The notes under the pieces: model-generated
Told to the model about the DNA's origin: nothing
Database searches by the model: none
Seen by the model: only the letters and a program-made list of their open reading frames with translations
Translations under genes and position numbers: made by a program
Origin: Gemmiger formicilis
GTDB taxonomy: Bacteria > Bacillota > Clostridia > Oscillospirales > Ruminococcaceae
Length of the DNA: 64,000 bases
Direction: 5' to 3'
Assembly: GCF_024462815.1 (NCBI RefSeq)
Contig: NZ_JANGCG010000008.1
Location: 62,001 to 126,000 of the forward strand
Part shown: in pieces, positions 42,379 through 51,715 of the stretch
Position numbering within the stretch: the stretch's first letter is position 1
Layout of the letters: the number at the start of each line of letters is the position of its first letter

Positions 42379-42907
42379 TTAGTTTCTGGTCACGCTGACA
42401 ACGTCTTTGACTTTTTTCAATCTTGCCACAACGCTGTTCAGATGCTCGGTGTTGGTAATGCCCACGGTCACACTCATGCGGGCGCGGCCCTGCTCTGCGG
42501 CGCGGGCCGTCAGCGAGTAGATGGGCACGCGCATATCGCCCAGCGCCAGTGCCACATCAGAGACGAGGTTCGGGCGGTCCATACAGACAATATCCAGCGT
42601 AGCCTTGTAGTTTTCGCGGGCTTCATCGTCCCAGTAGGCGCGTACCCAGCGGTCGGCGTTTTCGGGGTGGCGCATACTCTCGCGGGCGTTGGCGCAGTCC
42701 CGCTTGTGGATGGACACGCCAAAGCCGCGGGTGACAAAGCCGACAATCTCATCACCGGGAAGCGGCGAGCAGCATTTGGCAAACTTGATGGGGCAGTTGT
42801 CAATCCCCTCCACCACAACGCCGTCCGACGAGTGCATCCGCTTCAGCTGCACCGTGACCGGCTTCGACTCCACGGCCTGCAGCTTGGTGTACTCTTCCTT
42901 CAGCTTG
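42379..42907 (-). pseudogene. rel: C-terminal part of rel, shifted out of frame
   Basis: This frame continues the (p)ppGpp enzyme after the duplication at 42898-42917: EEYTKLQAVESKPVTVQ, the conserved cysteine/histidine-rich CCSPLPGDEIVGFVTRGFGVSIHKRDC segment and the C-terminal ACT domain (DIVCMDRPNLVSDVALALG to VKDVVSVTRN). There is no ribosome binding site or plausible start, so it is probably not made as a separate protein. Removing one repeat copy joins it in frame to the upstream part. Confidence 0.85.
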
Positions 42908-44581
42908 CTTCAGCTTGGGCAGCATCCGGGAAATCTGCAACCCGCCGTAGCCGATGGCCGCGTACATTTCCTCCACGCTGTTGCAGCGGTTGCGGCGGGC
43001 CAGCGCCTCCATAAAGAGGTCATGCTGCTCCTCGGTCAGGGTCATGAGGTTGCGGCGCAGCTCACGCTCCAGCGCGTCGCGGCCCTCCTGAATATTCTCT
43101 TCTCTGCGTTCTTTTTTGAACCAGTTGCGGATTTTATTCTTGGCCTCGCTGGTCTTGACAATGTTGAGCCAGTCGCGGCTGGGGCCGCGGTTCTCGGGGC
43201 CGGTGATAATTTCGATAATCTCGCCGGTCTGCACCTTATGGTCGATGGGCACAATGCGGTTGTTGACCTTGGCACCAATCATACGGTTGCCGACCGCCGA
43301 ATGGATGGCATAGGCAAAGTCGATGGCCGTGGCCCCGGCGGGCAGATTAATCACATCGCCGCGGGGCGTGAAAGCAAAGACCTCCTCCGGCAGCAAATCG
43401 CTCTTGATGTCGCTGAGCAGGTCAGTGGCATCAGCGCTGGAGCGCTGGCTTTCCAGCAGCTGGCGCACCCACGCCAGACGCTCGTCCAGCTTATCACTGC
43501 TGCCGGTGATGCCGGCCTTGTACTTCCAGTGCGCGGCAATGCCGTACTCCGCCATACGGTCCATATCCCAGGTGCGAATCTGCACCTCAAACGGAATGGC
43601 CTCGCGCCCGATGACCGTGGTGTGCAGGGACTGGTAGCCGTTGGGCTTGGGGGTGGAGATGTAGTCCTTGAAGCGGTTGGGCAGCGGATGGTACATATCG
43701 TGAATCAGGCCCAGCGCCGTGTAGCACTCGGCCACATTGTCCAGAATGATGCGCACAGCGTAGATGTCGTAGATTTCCTCAAAATCCTTATTCTGTATAT
43801 ACATCTTGCGGTAGATACCGTAGATGCTCTTGACGCGGTGGCGGATGGTGGCCTTCTGGATGCCGTTCTCGGCCAGATGCTTGGCGATAGTGTGGCAGAC
43901 CTGATGCAGGAACTCGTCCCCATGCTTATTGAGCAGGTCGCGAATGGTCTCATAGCCAACCGGGTCCAGATAGTGCAGGCTGCGGTCCTCCAGCTCCTCC
44001 TTGATGTTGGAGATACCCAGACGGTGCGCGATGGGCGCGTAGACCTCCATCGTTTCCAACGCCTTGTCGCGGCGCTTCTGCTCGGGCCATGCGTCCCCGG
44101 TGCGCATATTGTGCAGCCGGTCGCACAATTTGATAATCATAACGCGGACATCCTGGCTCATGGCCAGCAGCATTTTGCGCAGGTTCTCGGCCTGACGATC
44201 CTCCACGTTGGAAAATTTAATCTGGGTCAGCTTGGTGACGCCGTCCACCAGCAGGGCAACCTCGGGACCGAATTTCTGCTTGATTTCCGCCACCGTGACC
44301 GGCGTATCCTCGGCCACATCGTGCATAAGAGCGGCGGCGATGCTCTCGCTGTCCATGCCCAGCTCCACCAGAATCTGCGCTACGGAAAGCGGATGGCAGA
44401 TGTACGGCTCGCCGCTGCGGCGGCGCTGTGTGCCGTGGGCCTTTTCCGCCAGCGCGTAGGCGCGGTCTATCATATCAAAATCATAGGGACGGCCGCTGTC
44501 GATGAGGCTCTGCTTCAGGTCATCATAAGTGATGGGCATTTTTACTTCCTGCGTTGCTTCCTGCACGTTCGTGTTTTCCAT
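42800..44581 (-). CDS. rel: Bifunctional (p)ppGpp synthetase/hydrolase, truncated by frameshift
   Basis: 593 residues, of which about 558 belong to Rel and the rest are out of frame. The hydrolase domain has HPLSVAQIL and the metal motif MHDVAEDT (His87, Asp88, Glu91, Asp92); the synthetase domain has KPNGYQSLHTTV and EVQIRTWDMDRMAEYGIAAHW; the TGS domain is at about 402-460. The zinc-finger-like and ACT domains, which sense ribosomes and restrain synthesis, are lost. GGAGGGG precedes the ATG. The intact protein would be about 735 aa. It follows recJ and precedes dtd. Confidence 0.9.
   Translation of the reverse strand: MENTNVQEATQEVKMPITYDDLKQSLIDSGRPYDFDMIDRAYALAEKAHGTQRRRSGEPYICHPLSVAQILVELGMDSESIAAALMHDVAEDTPVTVAEIKQKFGPEVALLVDGVTKLTQIKFSNVEDRQAENLRKMLLAMSQDVRVMIIKLCDRLHNMRTGDAWPEQKRRDKALETMEVYAPIAHRLGISNIKEELEDRSLHYLDPVGYETIRDLLNKHGDEFLHQVCHTIAKHLAENGIQKATIRHRVKSIYGIYRKMYIQNKDFEEIYDIYAVRIILDNVAECYTALGLIHDMYHPLPNRFKDYISTPKPNGYQSLHTTVIGREAIPFEVQIRTWDMDRMAEYGIAAHWKYKAGITGSSDKLDERLAWVRQLLESQRSSADATDLLSDIKSDLLPEEVFAFTPRGDVINLPAGATAIDFAYAIHSAVGNRMIGAKVNNRIVPIDHKVQTGEIIEIITGPENRGPSRDWLNIVKTSEAKNKIRNWFKKERREENIQEGRDALERELRRNLMTLTEEQHDLFMEALARRNRCNSVEEMYAAIGYGGLQISRMLPKLKQAEGRVHQAAGRGVEAGHGAAEADALVGRRCGGGD
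42898..42917. repeat. 10-bp tandem duplication that breaks rel
   Basis: CTTCAGCTTG occurs twice in direct tandem (42898-42907 and 42908-42917). One copy alone restores the typical sequence LPKLKEEYTKLQ across the junction of the two rel frames. Ten bases is not a multiple of three, so the extra copy shifts the frame. Confidence 0.9.
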
Positions 44582-44636
44582 AGTCCGTTTCCCCTCCGTA
44601 TTCTATCCCTCACGGGCGGTTTCCACCGCCCGGCGC

Positions 44637-46670
44637 TCAGCTCTGCCGGGTCAGCTCCGCCAGCCGCTGCAGCACCGGGGCGCTGGCCAGGTCCCGCTTA
44701 TCCGTCACGGCAACCGGCAGCCAGTGGCCGTCGCGGTCCTCCACCAGACCAAGCTCCTGCAGCGCCGTCAGGCTGGCAAGTATCTTGCCGGTGTTCTGCG
44801 CACCGCCTGCGGCAAAGACCGGCTGCAAATCCGCCGAGGCCACCTGCCCTGTGCGGATGCGGCGGTAGAGCGCCACCGTGTCGGCGCGCTCCGGCAGCAA
44901 TGCGGCGGCGCGGTCGGCGGGCAGGGCCGCGCCGGTGCGGAACGCCTCAAACCACGCAGCCTGTTCACTGGGCGTGTTGCCCAGCTCAGCCGGGCGGATG
45001 GCGTGCAGATGGGCGGAGACCATCGGCCCGCTGCGGCCGTTGAAGATGGATACCTCCAGCGCGGCCTCGACCTCGCTGCCGACCGGATAGGCAAACGCCT
45101 GCGGTGCCACGCCAAAAACCGATGCAAACACCGTGTCATTGCCCTGCCGCAGCCGCACGCGGGTGTGGCGTCCCTCTGCGCCCATCGGCCACAGACCGTC
45201 CACAAAGGCGTGGCGTACCAGCAGCACCGGCATCGGGTTTTCACGTCCGAAGGGTGCCAGCCGGGCCAGCTCCTGCACGTTGTCCAGATTCAGCTCGGCC
45301 AGTGTGACGGCGGCATCCAGCTGCAGGCTGACGGCTTCCGGCCGGGCGGCGTGCTCTGCCGCCCATGCGTTGATGGCCTGTCGGAACGCGGCCAGGTTTT
45401 CTTCCTCAATCTCCACACCCGCGGCGGCGGCGTGCCCGCCGAACCGCGTCAGGTACTGTGCGCAGCCGGCCAGCGCGCTGTGTAAATCAAACGAATCCGG
45501 GGCACGGCCGCTGCCGCGTCCTTCGCCCTCGTGCATCGAGATAACGATGGCAGGGCGGCTGAAGCGCTCCATCAGCCGCGCAGCCACAATGCCGATGACG
45601 CCGGGGTGCCAGTCCTCGCCGCAGACAACCAGCACCCGGTCACGGATGCGGGCGGGGTCTGCCTCCAGCGTCTGCAGCGCCGCAGCAAACACCTGCTGTT
45701 CCGTCTGCTGGCGCTCGGTGTTGATTTCGGCCAGACGCTCGGCAATGCCGGTAGCCTGGTCCTCGTCCCCGCAAAGCAGCAGCTTCAAGGCCACGGCGGC
45801 GTTGTCCATCCGGCCCGCCGCGTTCAAGCGCGGGGCCAGACTGTAGCTGACGGTATCGGCGGTCACCGGCTTGCCGCTGCAGCCTGCGCTCTCCAAAAGA
45901 GCGTGCAGACCGGGGCGCATGGTGTCCTGTAGCAGGGCCAATCCCTCCCGCACAATGGTGCGGTTCTCCCCCACCAGCGGCATCACGTCCGCAACCGTGC
46001 CCAGCGCCGCCAGTTCGCCGTACATTTCCAGCAGCTCGGCGGGGTCACAGCCCTCCAGCGCCGCGCAGAGCTTGAAGGCAACCCCCGCGCCGCACAAATC
46101 CTTGAAAGGGCTTTCATCGTCCGCACGCTTGGGGTCCACAACGGCGATGGCCTCCGGCAGAGTGTCGCCCGGCAGATGGTGGTCGGTAATAATAAGGTCA
46201 AGGCCCAGTTCCTTGGCGCAGCGGGCCTCCTCCACGGCCGAGATGCCGTTGTCCACGGTAATCACGAGCTTGAAGCCCTTGCTTGCCAACGATTCCAGCG
46301 CCGACCGGGTCAGACCGTAGCCGGAGCCGCGGGTAGGCAGCTTGCAGCGCACGTGCGCGCCCTGACTGGTGAGACATTCGTACAAAATGGCGGTGGCCGA
46401 AATGCCGTCCACGTCATAATCACCGTAGATGACGGTCAGTTCCTCGTTCTCGATGGCCTGCTCAATGCGGGCCACGGCCTTGTCCATATCCTTGAGCAGG
46501 AACGGGTCACTCAGCGGCTCGCCCTGGCCCAGCAGCTCCTGTGCGGCGGCGGGGTCGGTGCAGCCGCGTGCGGCCAGAACCCGGCGCAGCAGTACGCCGC
46601 ACCCGGCCCCAGCCAGTGCGGTTTCCGCAGCGGGGTCGCCCTTTTTCAGTTGCCACGCAGGATAATTCAT
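44637..46670 (-). CDS. recJ: Single-stranded-DNA-specific exonuclease RecJ
   Basis: 677-aa 5'-3' exonuclease of recombination and repair. DHH-family motifs are visible: VIYGDYDVDGISATAIL, ITVDNG, ITDHHLPG and the DHHA1 GGHAAAAG. The C-terminal 120 residues are an extra domain as in clostridial RecJ. GGAGC precedes the ATG, a few bases after xpaC. Length is normal. Confidence 0.95.
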   Translation of the reverse strand: MNYPAWQLKKGDPAAETALAGAGCGVLLRRVLAARGCTDPAAAQELLGQGEPLSDPFLLKDMDKAVARIEQAIENEELTVIYGDYDVDGISATAILYECLTSQGAHVRCKLPTRGSGYGLTRSALESLASKGFKLVITVDNGISAVEEARCAKELGLDLIITDHHLPGDTLPEAIAVVDPKRADDESPFKDLCGAGVAFKLCAALEGCDPAELLEMYGELAALGTVADVMPLVGENRTIVREGLALLQDTMRPGLHALLESAGCSGKPVTADTVSYSLAPRLNAAGRMDNAAVALKLLLCGDEDQATGIAERLAEINTERQQTEQQVFAAALQTLEADPARIRDRVLVVCGEDWHPGVIGIVAARLMERFSRPAIVISMHEGEGRGSGRAPDSFDLHSALAGCAQYLTRFGGHAAAAGVEIEEENLAAFRQAINAWAAEHAARPEAVSLQLDAAVTLAELNLDNVQELARLAPFGRENPMPVLLVRHAFVDGLWPMGAEGRHTRVRLRQGNDTVFASVFGVAPQAFAYPVGSEVEAALEVSIFNGRSGPMVSAHLHAIRPAELGNTPSEQAAWFEAFRTGAALPADRAAALLPERADTVALYRRIRTGQVASADLQPVFAAGGAQNTGKILASLTALQELGLVEDRDGHWLPVAVTDKRDLASAPVLQRLAELTRQS

Positions 46671-46675
46671 ACAGT

Positions 46676-47830
46676 TTAGCTCCTTGTGTTAAAATCCGAT
46701 TCAAAATTATGGGTCAGGCCATCCTGCCGCAGCATCGCTTCCAGCGTGTCAATCTCGGTGGAAACGTCCATGCTGACATCCTGCAGAAGGGTGTTGTACA
46801 GCGTCTCATAGGCTTCGTTCAGCGTGTGCAGGATGCCGGTAATATCGCGGCGGATAGCGGCAGCGCTGGCCGCGTCCGTATCGCCCAGCCCCTGCGCCGT
46901 GTCCAGCAACTTGCGGGTGGTGGGCAGGTAGTATTCACGGAAGCGCCGCACGCGGTTCTGCTGCTCCGGGTGGTTGTGCACAAAGCCCATGATGGAGGCA
47001 CAGGTCTTTTGCATCCGGGCCAGCTCCTCATCCGCCTGTGGACCCAGCTTGCCGCGGCAGACCTTCAGGTAATTCAGGAAGTCCACGCCCTCGCGGCGGA
47101 GCTGCTGTTCCTCGGCCAGGGGCGCGGCGTCCGGTGCCTGTGGCTTTTCGGCAGGCTTTGCGGCAGTCGGCATGAGCGAATCGTCCAGATACAGCGTGCT
47201 GAAATCGTCACTGATGGCGGCATTGGGCAAATCGCCGTTGGCCACAGCCTTAGCGGCGGTTTCATAGGCCTGCTCCTGCTTGATTTGTGCCCTGCGGGCA
47301 AGACCGGGCAAATCGCAGACCCAGCCATTAGCTGCGCGTAACAGCTTACGCAGGCGGGAGAAATAGCTGAGCTTTCTCATGCCCACAATCGCCATAGCCA
47401 GAAAGCCCAGCGTCGCCGGGGTGAACACGGCGGTCAGAATCGGCAGTGCAATGAAATCATTGGGCGGCATACCCAGCGTCTCGGCCCCGACAGCTGTCAA
47501 AATGCCCATCACCAGCGCCGTAATGCCAAAGCAGCCGGTGAACGTCCAGCCCACCGCTGTCAGCACCACGCCTGCCGACTGTCCCTCGTTTTTCCATTTG
47601 CGTTCCAGGCGGCGCTTCCAGGACTGGAAGGTATCGGGCTGCTTTGCGCCCAGGGCATCCCCGGCCTGCTCCAGCGCCTCGGCAATACTGCCCAGCACCG
47701 AGGAGCCGAATTTGCTGCCCGCCTCGACCGCGTTGTCAATCATATCGCCAAGGTTGTAGTTATATTTGTATTGATAGTTATAGCTGTATTGGTAATCATG
47801 CTTGTGCTTTGGATTCTTATTGTCAGACAT
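46676..47830 (-). CDS. XpaC-family (5-bromo-4-chloroindolyl phosphate hydrolysis) membrane protein
   Basis: 384 aa. A remarkable N-terminus rich in Tyr and Asn (YQYSYNYQYKYNYN, residues 13-26) leads to two membrane helices (about 88-110 and 125-148) and a long helical C-terminal domain like XpaC (DFLNYLKVCRGKLG, FREYYLPTTRKLLDTAQ, ILHTLNEAYETLYNTLLQD). The family is named from a Bacillus phenotype and has no firm function; relatives sit near toxic-anion-resistance TelA genes, which is not seen here. Start set at the ATG of MSDNKNPK; longer forms overlap the previous gene. Confidence 0.83.
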   Translation of the reverse strand: MSDNKNPKHKHDYQYSYNYQYKYNYNLGDMIDNAVEAGSKFGSSVLGSIAEALEQAGDALGAKQPDTFQSWKRRLERKWKNEGQSAGVVLTAVGWTFTGCFGITALVMGILTAVGAETLGMPPNDFIALPILTAVFTPATLGFLAMAIVGMRKLSYFSRLRKLLRAANGWVCDLPGLARRAQIKQEQAYETAAKAVANGDLPNAAISDDFSTLYLDDSLMPTAAKPAEKPQAPDAAPLAEEQQLRREGVDFLNYLKVCRGKLGPQADEELARMQKTCASIMGFVHNHPEQQNRVRRFREYYLPTTRKLLDTAQGLGDTDAASAAAIRRDITGILHTLNEAYETLYNTLLQDVSMDVSTEIDTLEAMLRQDGLTHNFESDFNTRS

Positions 47831-47853
47831 TGTAGTTCCAATCGTTTTGCAGA

Positions 47854-49452
47854 TTATTCGGCGGGCGCCCAGGCTTTCATCAGCTCGGCGGCGCAACGCA
47901 CACCGTCCACGGCGGCGGTCATAATGCCGCCCGCATAGCCCGCCCCCTCACCGCAGGGGTACAAGCCGGAAAGTCCGGTGCACTGCAGGCTTTCCTTATC
48001 ACGCAGTAGGCGCACCGGGCTGCTGGTGCGGGTTTCCAGACCGGTAAGCACGGCATCCGGGGCGCGGTAGGCAGCCAGCTTGCGGCCAAAGGCCGTCAAG
48101 CCCTGCCGCAGTGCACCGCCCAGCTCCGCGGGCAGCAGGCTGCCCAAGTCACAGGGCGTCACCCCGCGCGGGTAGCTGGGCTGTACGGTGCCCAGCTCCA
48201 GTGCGCCGCGCCCTGCCAGAAAGCTGCCGACCGTCTCGGCCGGGGCAAGGTATCCCCCGCCGCCTGCGCGGTAGGCCGCCTGCTCCAGCTGCCGCTGGAA
48301 GGCCACCGCCCGGGCCGGGTCATTGTCAAAGTCGCGGCCATCCACGCTGACAACCACCGCCGCATTGGCGTTTTTGCCGTTGCGGGCGTGCAGGCTCATA
48401 CCGTTGGTGACCACGCCGCCTTCTTCACTGGCGGCGGCGCAGACCGTGCCGCCCGGGCACATACAGAAGGTGTAAACACACCGCCCGCCGTCCACGTGCT
48501 GGCTGAGCTGATATTCGCCCCGCGGCAGTGCCGGGTGGCCTGCGGCGGCGTGGTAAAGGCTCTTGTCAATCTCGGTCTGCAGATGCTCAGCCCGGAAGCC
48601 GACCGAGAACGGCTTACATTCCAGCGGCAGGCCCAGCGTGTGCAGCATCCCGAAGGTATCCCGCGCACTGTGGCCGACCGCCAGAATCAGCTGCTCACAG
48701 GGTATAGGGCCCGCGGTGGTGTTGACGCCGATAAGCGCGCCGCCGCGGGTTTCCAGCCCGGTCAGGGCGGTGTTGAATCGTACCTCGCCGCCCAGCGTCT
48801 CAATCTCACCGCGGATGCTGCGGATAACGCCCCGCAGCAAATCGGTTCCCACATGGGGCTTCTGCCGCCATGCAATATCCGCGGGCGCGCCATGGTCAAG
48901 GAAGGCCCCTGTCACGAACGCGCAGAGGGGGTCCCCCACACGGGTGGTCAGTTTGCCGTCCGAGAAGGTTCCCGCGCCGCCCTCGCCAAACTGAATGTTG
49001 GCTTCCGGGTTCAGTTCGCCGGTCTTTTCAAAATGCTCCACTGCGCGGATACGGTCATCCAGCGCGGGGCCGCGCTCCAGCACCAGCGGGCGGAAGCCCT
49101 TGCGGGCCAGCAGCAGCGCAGCAAACAGCCCCGCCGGGCCAAGGCCGACCACCACCGGGCGGTGTGCCAGCGGCGTGCGCCCCACCGGGAAGTCAAACTC
49201 CAGCTTCCTGGTGAAACAGACGCAGGGCGAGGCCCCGGCCAGTGCCGATTCCTCACCCTCGTCATGGAGTGTGACTGCGATGGTGTAGACCAGCACCGGC
49301 GTACCGTGCCGGGCATCCACACTGAGCTTCGCCACACCGCAGTGCGCCGCCTTGCGGGCGGGCACGCGCAGAATGGCCAGTGCCTTTGCTGCTGCCTCGG
49401 CATCAGGGTCGGGGCAGGTCAGCGGCAGGCGGATATTGCGGACTAAAAGCAT
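47854..49452 (-). CDS. NAD(P)/FAD-dependent oxidoreductase (COG2509 type)
   Basis: 532 aa flavoprotein. After an N-terminal domain of about 95 residues, the FAD-binding VVGLGPAGLFAALLLARKG (about 100-118) is clear, then FGEGGAGTFSDGKLTTR, and LILAVGHSARDTFGML, and at the end LYPCGEGAGYAGGIMTAAVDG. These are hallmarks of the uncharacterised FAD-dependent dehydrogenases found throughout Clostridia. Substrate unknown. It is placed between cdaR and xpaC in the long operon. Confidence 0.87.
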   Translation of the reverse strand: MLLVRNIRLPLTCPDPDAEAAAKALAILRVPARKAAHCGVAKLSVDARHGTPVLVYTIAVTLHDEGEESALAGASPCVCFTRKLEFDFPVGRTPLAHRPVVVGLGPAGLFAALLLARKGFRPLVLERGPALDDRIRAVEHFEKTGELNPEANIQFGEGGAGTFSDGKLTTRVGDPLCAFVTGAFLDHGAPADIAWRQKPHVGTDLLRGVIRSIRGEIETLGGEVRFNTALTGLETRGGALIGVNTTAGPIPCEQLILAVGHSARDTFGMLHTLGLPLECKPFSVGFRAEHLQTEIDKSLYHAAAGHPALPRGEYQLSQHVDGGRCVYTFCMCPGGTVCAAASEEGGVVTNGMSLHARNGKNANAAVVVSVDGRDFDNDPARAVAFQRQLEQAAYRAGGGGYLAPAETVGSFLAGRGALELGTVQPSYPRGVTPCDLGSLLPAELGGALRQGLTAFGRKLAAYRAPDAVLTGLETRTSSPVRLLRDKESLQCTGLSGLYPCGEGAGYAGGIMTAAVDGVRCAAELMKAWAPAE

Positions 49453-49470
49453 ACTACATTCCCTTAGATT

Positions 49471-50784
49471 TTACTTGGATGTGACCTCGCACTGAACCGT
49501 ATAGCTGCCGGTGGCGAAGATGCGGCTGGACGAGGGTATCTGGATGCTGACGGCAATCGTCTGCTGGCCCACCGTCAGGTTCAGGCTTTGGCAGTCAATC
49601 TGCGCCACAATGCTGTCGGCGCTCAGCTCCTTAATTTCCTCTGCCGGGCCGTACAGTGTGACATTGCTGACCAGACTGGACAGAATCTGCAGCTCATAGT
49701 TGCTGGGTACGTTGATGGCGCGGATGTTGGAGACATTCAGTTTGGTGGTAGCCATATCCTCGGTGTCGAAGTCGAGCGTGACATTGGTCACGCCGTCCAG
49801 CGAGACAATGCCCGCGGGCAGCTCAATCAGGCGCTGATAATCGCGCCCCGGCTCAAACTCACGCGCAAGGTCAAAGTCGGTTACGGTCAGGGCTTCCAGC
49901 GTACTGATGGTGCGGGCCGGGCCTGCCACCTGCAGCGTCTGCTGGCTCAGGGAGTAGTGCAGGCTATCCACGTCAAAGCCGTTGGGCGTGCCGATGAAGT
50001 CCACCTTCAGCGGCAACTCCCGCACCTGATAGACCGTCAGTGTGACGTTGGCGGAGTCGCTCTCCATAGAGGTGTACTGCGGCGTAAAGACGTTGCCCTC
50101 GGCATCGCGCAGCTCCAGCGTGGCGGGCACGGTGGTGGTATCGGCCAATTCGCCGTCGGTCTGCACCGGGGCCACAATGCTGGACACCTGATCCAACTCA
50201 CTGGTGGGGCCGCGCAGGGTAATCTCTGCGGGCACAGCGGCGGTCTTGTTCAGCATATAGCCGGAGGAAATCGACACAGCGGAGGCATCCACCGTGACCG
50301 GGACAGTCTTTTCGCTGACCTCGTCAAAGACCACGTCAATCGTCTCTGGATTTTCGACGGTGCACTCGATGTTGCCGGGGAAATCGGTGGTGTTGGTCAC
50401 GCGGGCCTGCAGGCGCAGGCTGACCTTGCCCGCACCGCTGACGCCCGCATAGCTGGGGTAGACCATAATATCGGAGTTCTGGATATTGCCGATGATGGTG
50501 CTGTTGCCCTCCACCTTGACGGTGACGCCCTCGATGTCCGGCTTTTCAACAATATCAAGGCCCTGCGCCGTGTAGGTGGACGCGCCGTTGGTGTAGTTGA
50601 TGGGCACGTTGGTCACGGTGCGCACACCGCCCTGCGGGTCCACAAAGACCGTCACAATGACCCATGTGGCAAAGCCCATAACGAGGGCCAGCACCATGGT
50701 GAAAACCGGGTTGTCCCAGACGGTGTGCCGGGCCTTGGGCGCTGCGCCCTTTGCGCCGGGCGCGGAGTTATTCGGGTTTGGCAT
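49471..50784 (-). CDS. cdaR: CdaR, YbbR-domain regulator of diadenylate cyclase
   Basis: 437 aa with a proline-rich start, one membrane helix (about 28-50) and four extracytoplasmic YbbR repeats (for example VPINYTNGA and VEGNSTIIGNIQNSDIMV). CdaR binds CdaA at the membrane and changes its c-di-AMP output. Its start overlaps the end of cdaA by 17 bases. In many Firmicutes glmM follows; here a flavoprotein does. Confidence 0.9.
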   Translation of the reverse strand: MPNPNNSAPGAKGAAPKARHTVWDNPVFTMVLALVMGFATWVIVTVFVDPQGGVRTVTNVPINYTNGASTYTAQGLDIVEKPDIEGVTVKVEGNSTIIGNIQNSDIMVYPSYAGVSGAGKVSLRLQARVTNTTDFPGNIECTVENPETIDVVFDEVSEKTVPVTVDASAVSISSGYMLNKTAAVPAEITLRGPTSELDQVSSIVAPVQTDGELADTTTVPATLELRDAEGNVFTPQYTSMESDSANVTLTVYQVRELPLKVDFIGTPNGFDVDSLHYSLSQQTLQVAGPARTISTLEALTVTDFDLAREFEPGRDYQRLIELPAGIVSLDGVTNVTLDFDTEDMATTKLNVSNIRAINVPSNYELQILSSLVSNVTLYGPAEEIKELSADSIVAQIDCQSLNLTVGQQTIAVSIQIPSSSRIFATGSYTVQCEVTSK

Positions 50785-51664
50785 AGTTCATTGCGCCTCC
50801 CTTGCGCAGCAGCTTTTGCAGCGGCGAGACATTGGCGTTCTCGTCCTCGGCGGGGGGAACAATTTCCTCCTGCAGAAGGTTGAACAGGTTCTGACGATCC
50901 AGTCGGCGGATAAGAACGCCGTTTTTCGCCATAGAGATAATGCCGGTCTCCTCACTGACAATAACAACGATGGCATCCGAGTTTTCGCTCATACCCAGAC
51001 CCGCACGGTGGCGGGTGCCCATATCCTTGCCCATTTCCAGGTTGTTGGACAGCGGCAGCACGCAGCCCGCCGCCACAATGACGCCGTCGCGGATGACCAC
51101 CGCGCCGTCATGCAGGGGGGTGCCCTCGTAGAAAATCGTGCCCAGCATCTCGCGGATGACATCGGCGTGCATCGGCGTGCCGGTGCGGATAATCTCATCA
51201 AGGTTATTGTTGCGCTCCAGCACCATCAAAGCGCCGGTGCGGGTGTCGGACAGCTGCTCGGCTGCATCGCAGATTGCCACCACGGCGCTCTGCCATGCGG
51301 CGCGCAGGGTCGGGTCATTGCGGCGTGTACCCATCATCAGGTTGGCCCACATCGTGCTCTGGCCCATGCGCTCCAGCGCACGGCGCAGCTCCGGCTGGAA
51401 AATGACAACCGCCGCCATAAAGCCGATGGTTATCACGCTGTTCAGCACCCATGTGACGGTTTTCAGGTCCAGCATAACGGCCAGACCGTAGAAAACCAGA
51501 ATCAGCAGAATACCCTTGACCAGCTGGCCTGCCCGGGATTTGCGCGCAAATTGCAGCAGCTGGTAGAACACAAAGGAAATGATAAGAATGTCCAGTGTAT
51601 CGGACAGCGGATCAAATGTACGCAGACTGCTTAGAATTGCATTGAGCGTCTGATTAGGCAGCAT
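50768..51664 (-). CDS. cdaA: Diadenylate cyclase CdaA
   Basis: 298-aa membrane enzyme that makes cyclic di-AMP from two ATP. Three membrane helices (within 25-95) precede the DAC domain with its two catalytic motifs LHDGAVVIRDG (DGA) and GTRHRAGLGMSE (RHR). The C-terminal tail is longer than usual. It is directly followed by its regulator cdaR and preceded by ispDF. Confidence 0.95.
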   Translation of the reverse strand: MLPNQTLNAILSSLRTFDPLSDTLDILIISFVFYQLLQFARKSRAGQLVKGILLILVFYGLAVMLDLKTVTWVLNSVITIGFMAAVVIFQPELRRALERMGQSTMWANLMMGTRRNDPTLRAAWQSAVVAICDAAEQLSDTRTGALMVLERNNNLDEIIRTGTPMHADVIREMLGTIFYEGTPLHDGAVVIRDGVIVAAGCVLPLSNNLEMGKDMGTRHRAGLGMSENSDAIVVIVSEETGIISMAKNGVLIRRLDRQNLFNLLQEEIVPPAEDENANVSPLQKLLRKGGAMNYAKPE

Positions 51665-51715
51665 GGCTTCCGCGTCCCCCTTTCCGGGTCAGAATTCAGT
51701 AGGTATTTGTACGGT

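Noticed and set aside
42379-42873. A separate small ACT-domain gene
   Set aside because: Its frame runs upstream into the duplication and there is no ribosome binding site. It is the displaced end of rel.
42890-42925. Programmed ribosomal frameshifting in rel
   Set aside because: There is no slippery heptamer; the shift is fully explained by a tandem duplication of ten bases.
42689-45043. A 784-codon open frame on the plus strand opposite rel and recJ
   Set aside because: It is the antisense of well-supported genes, common in GC-rich DNA, and its translation has no recognisable domain.
47831-47896. A longer XpaC-family protein starting at 47896
   Set aside because: It would overlap the end of the flavoprotein gene and lacks a start signal; the ATG at 47830 gives a normal N-terminus.
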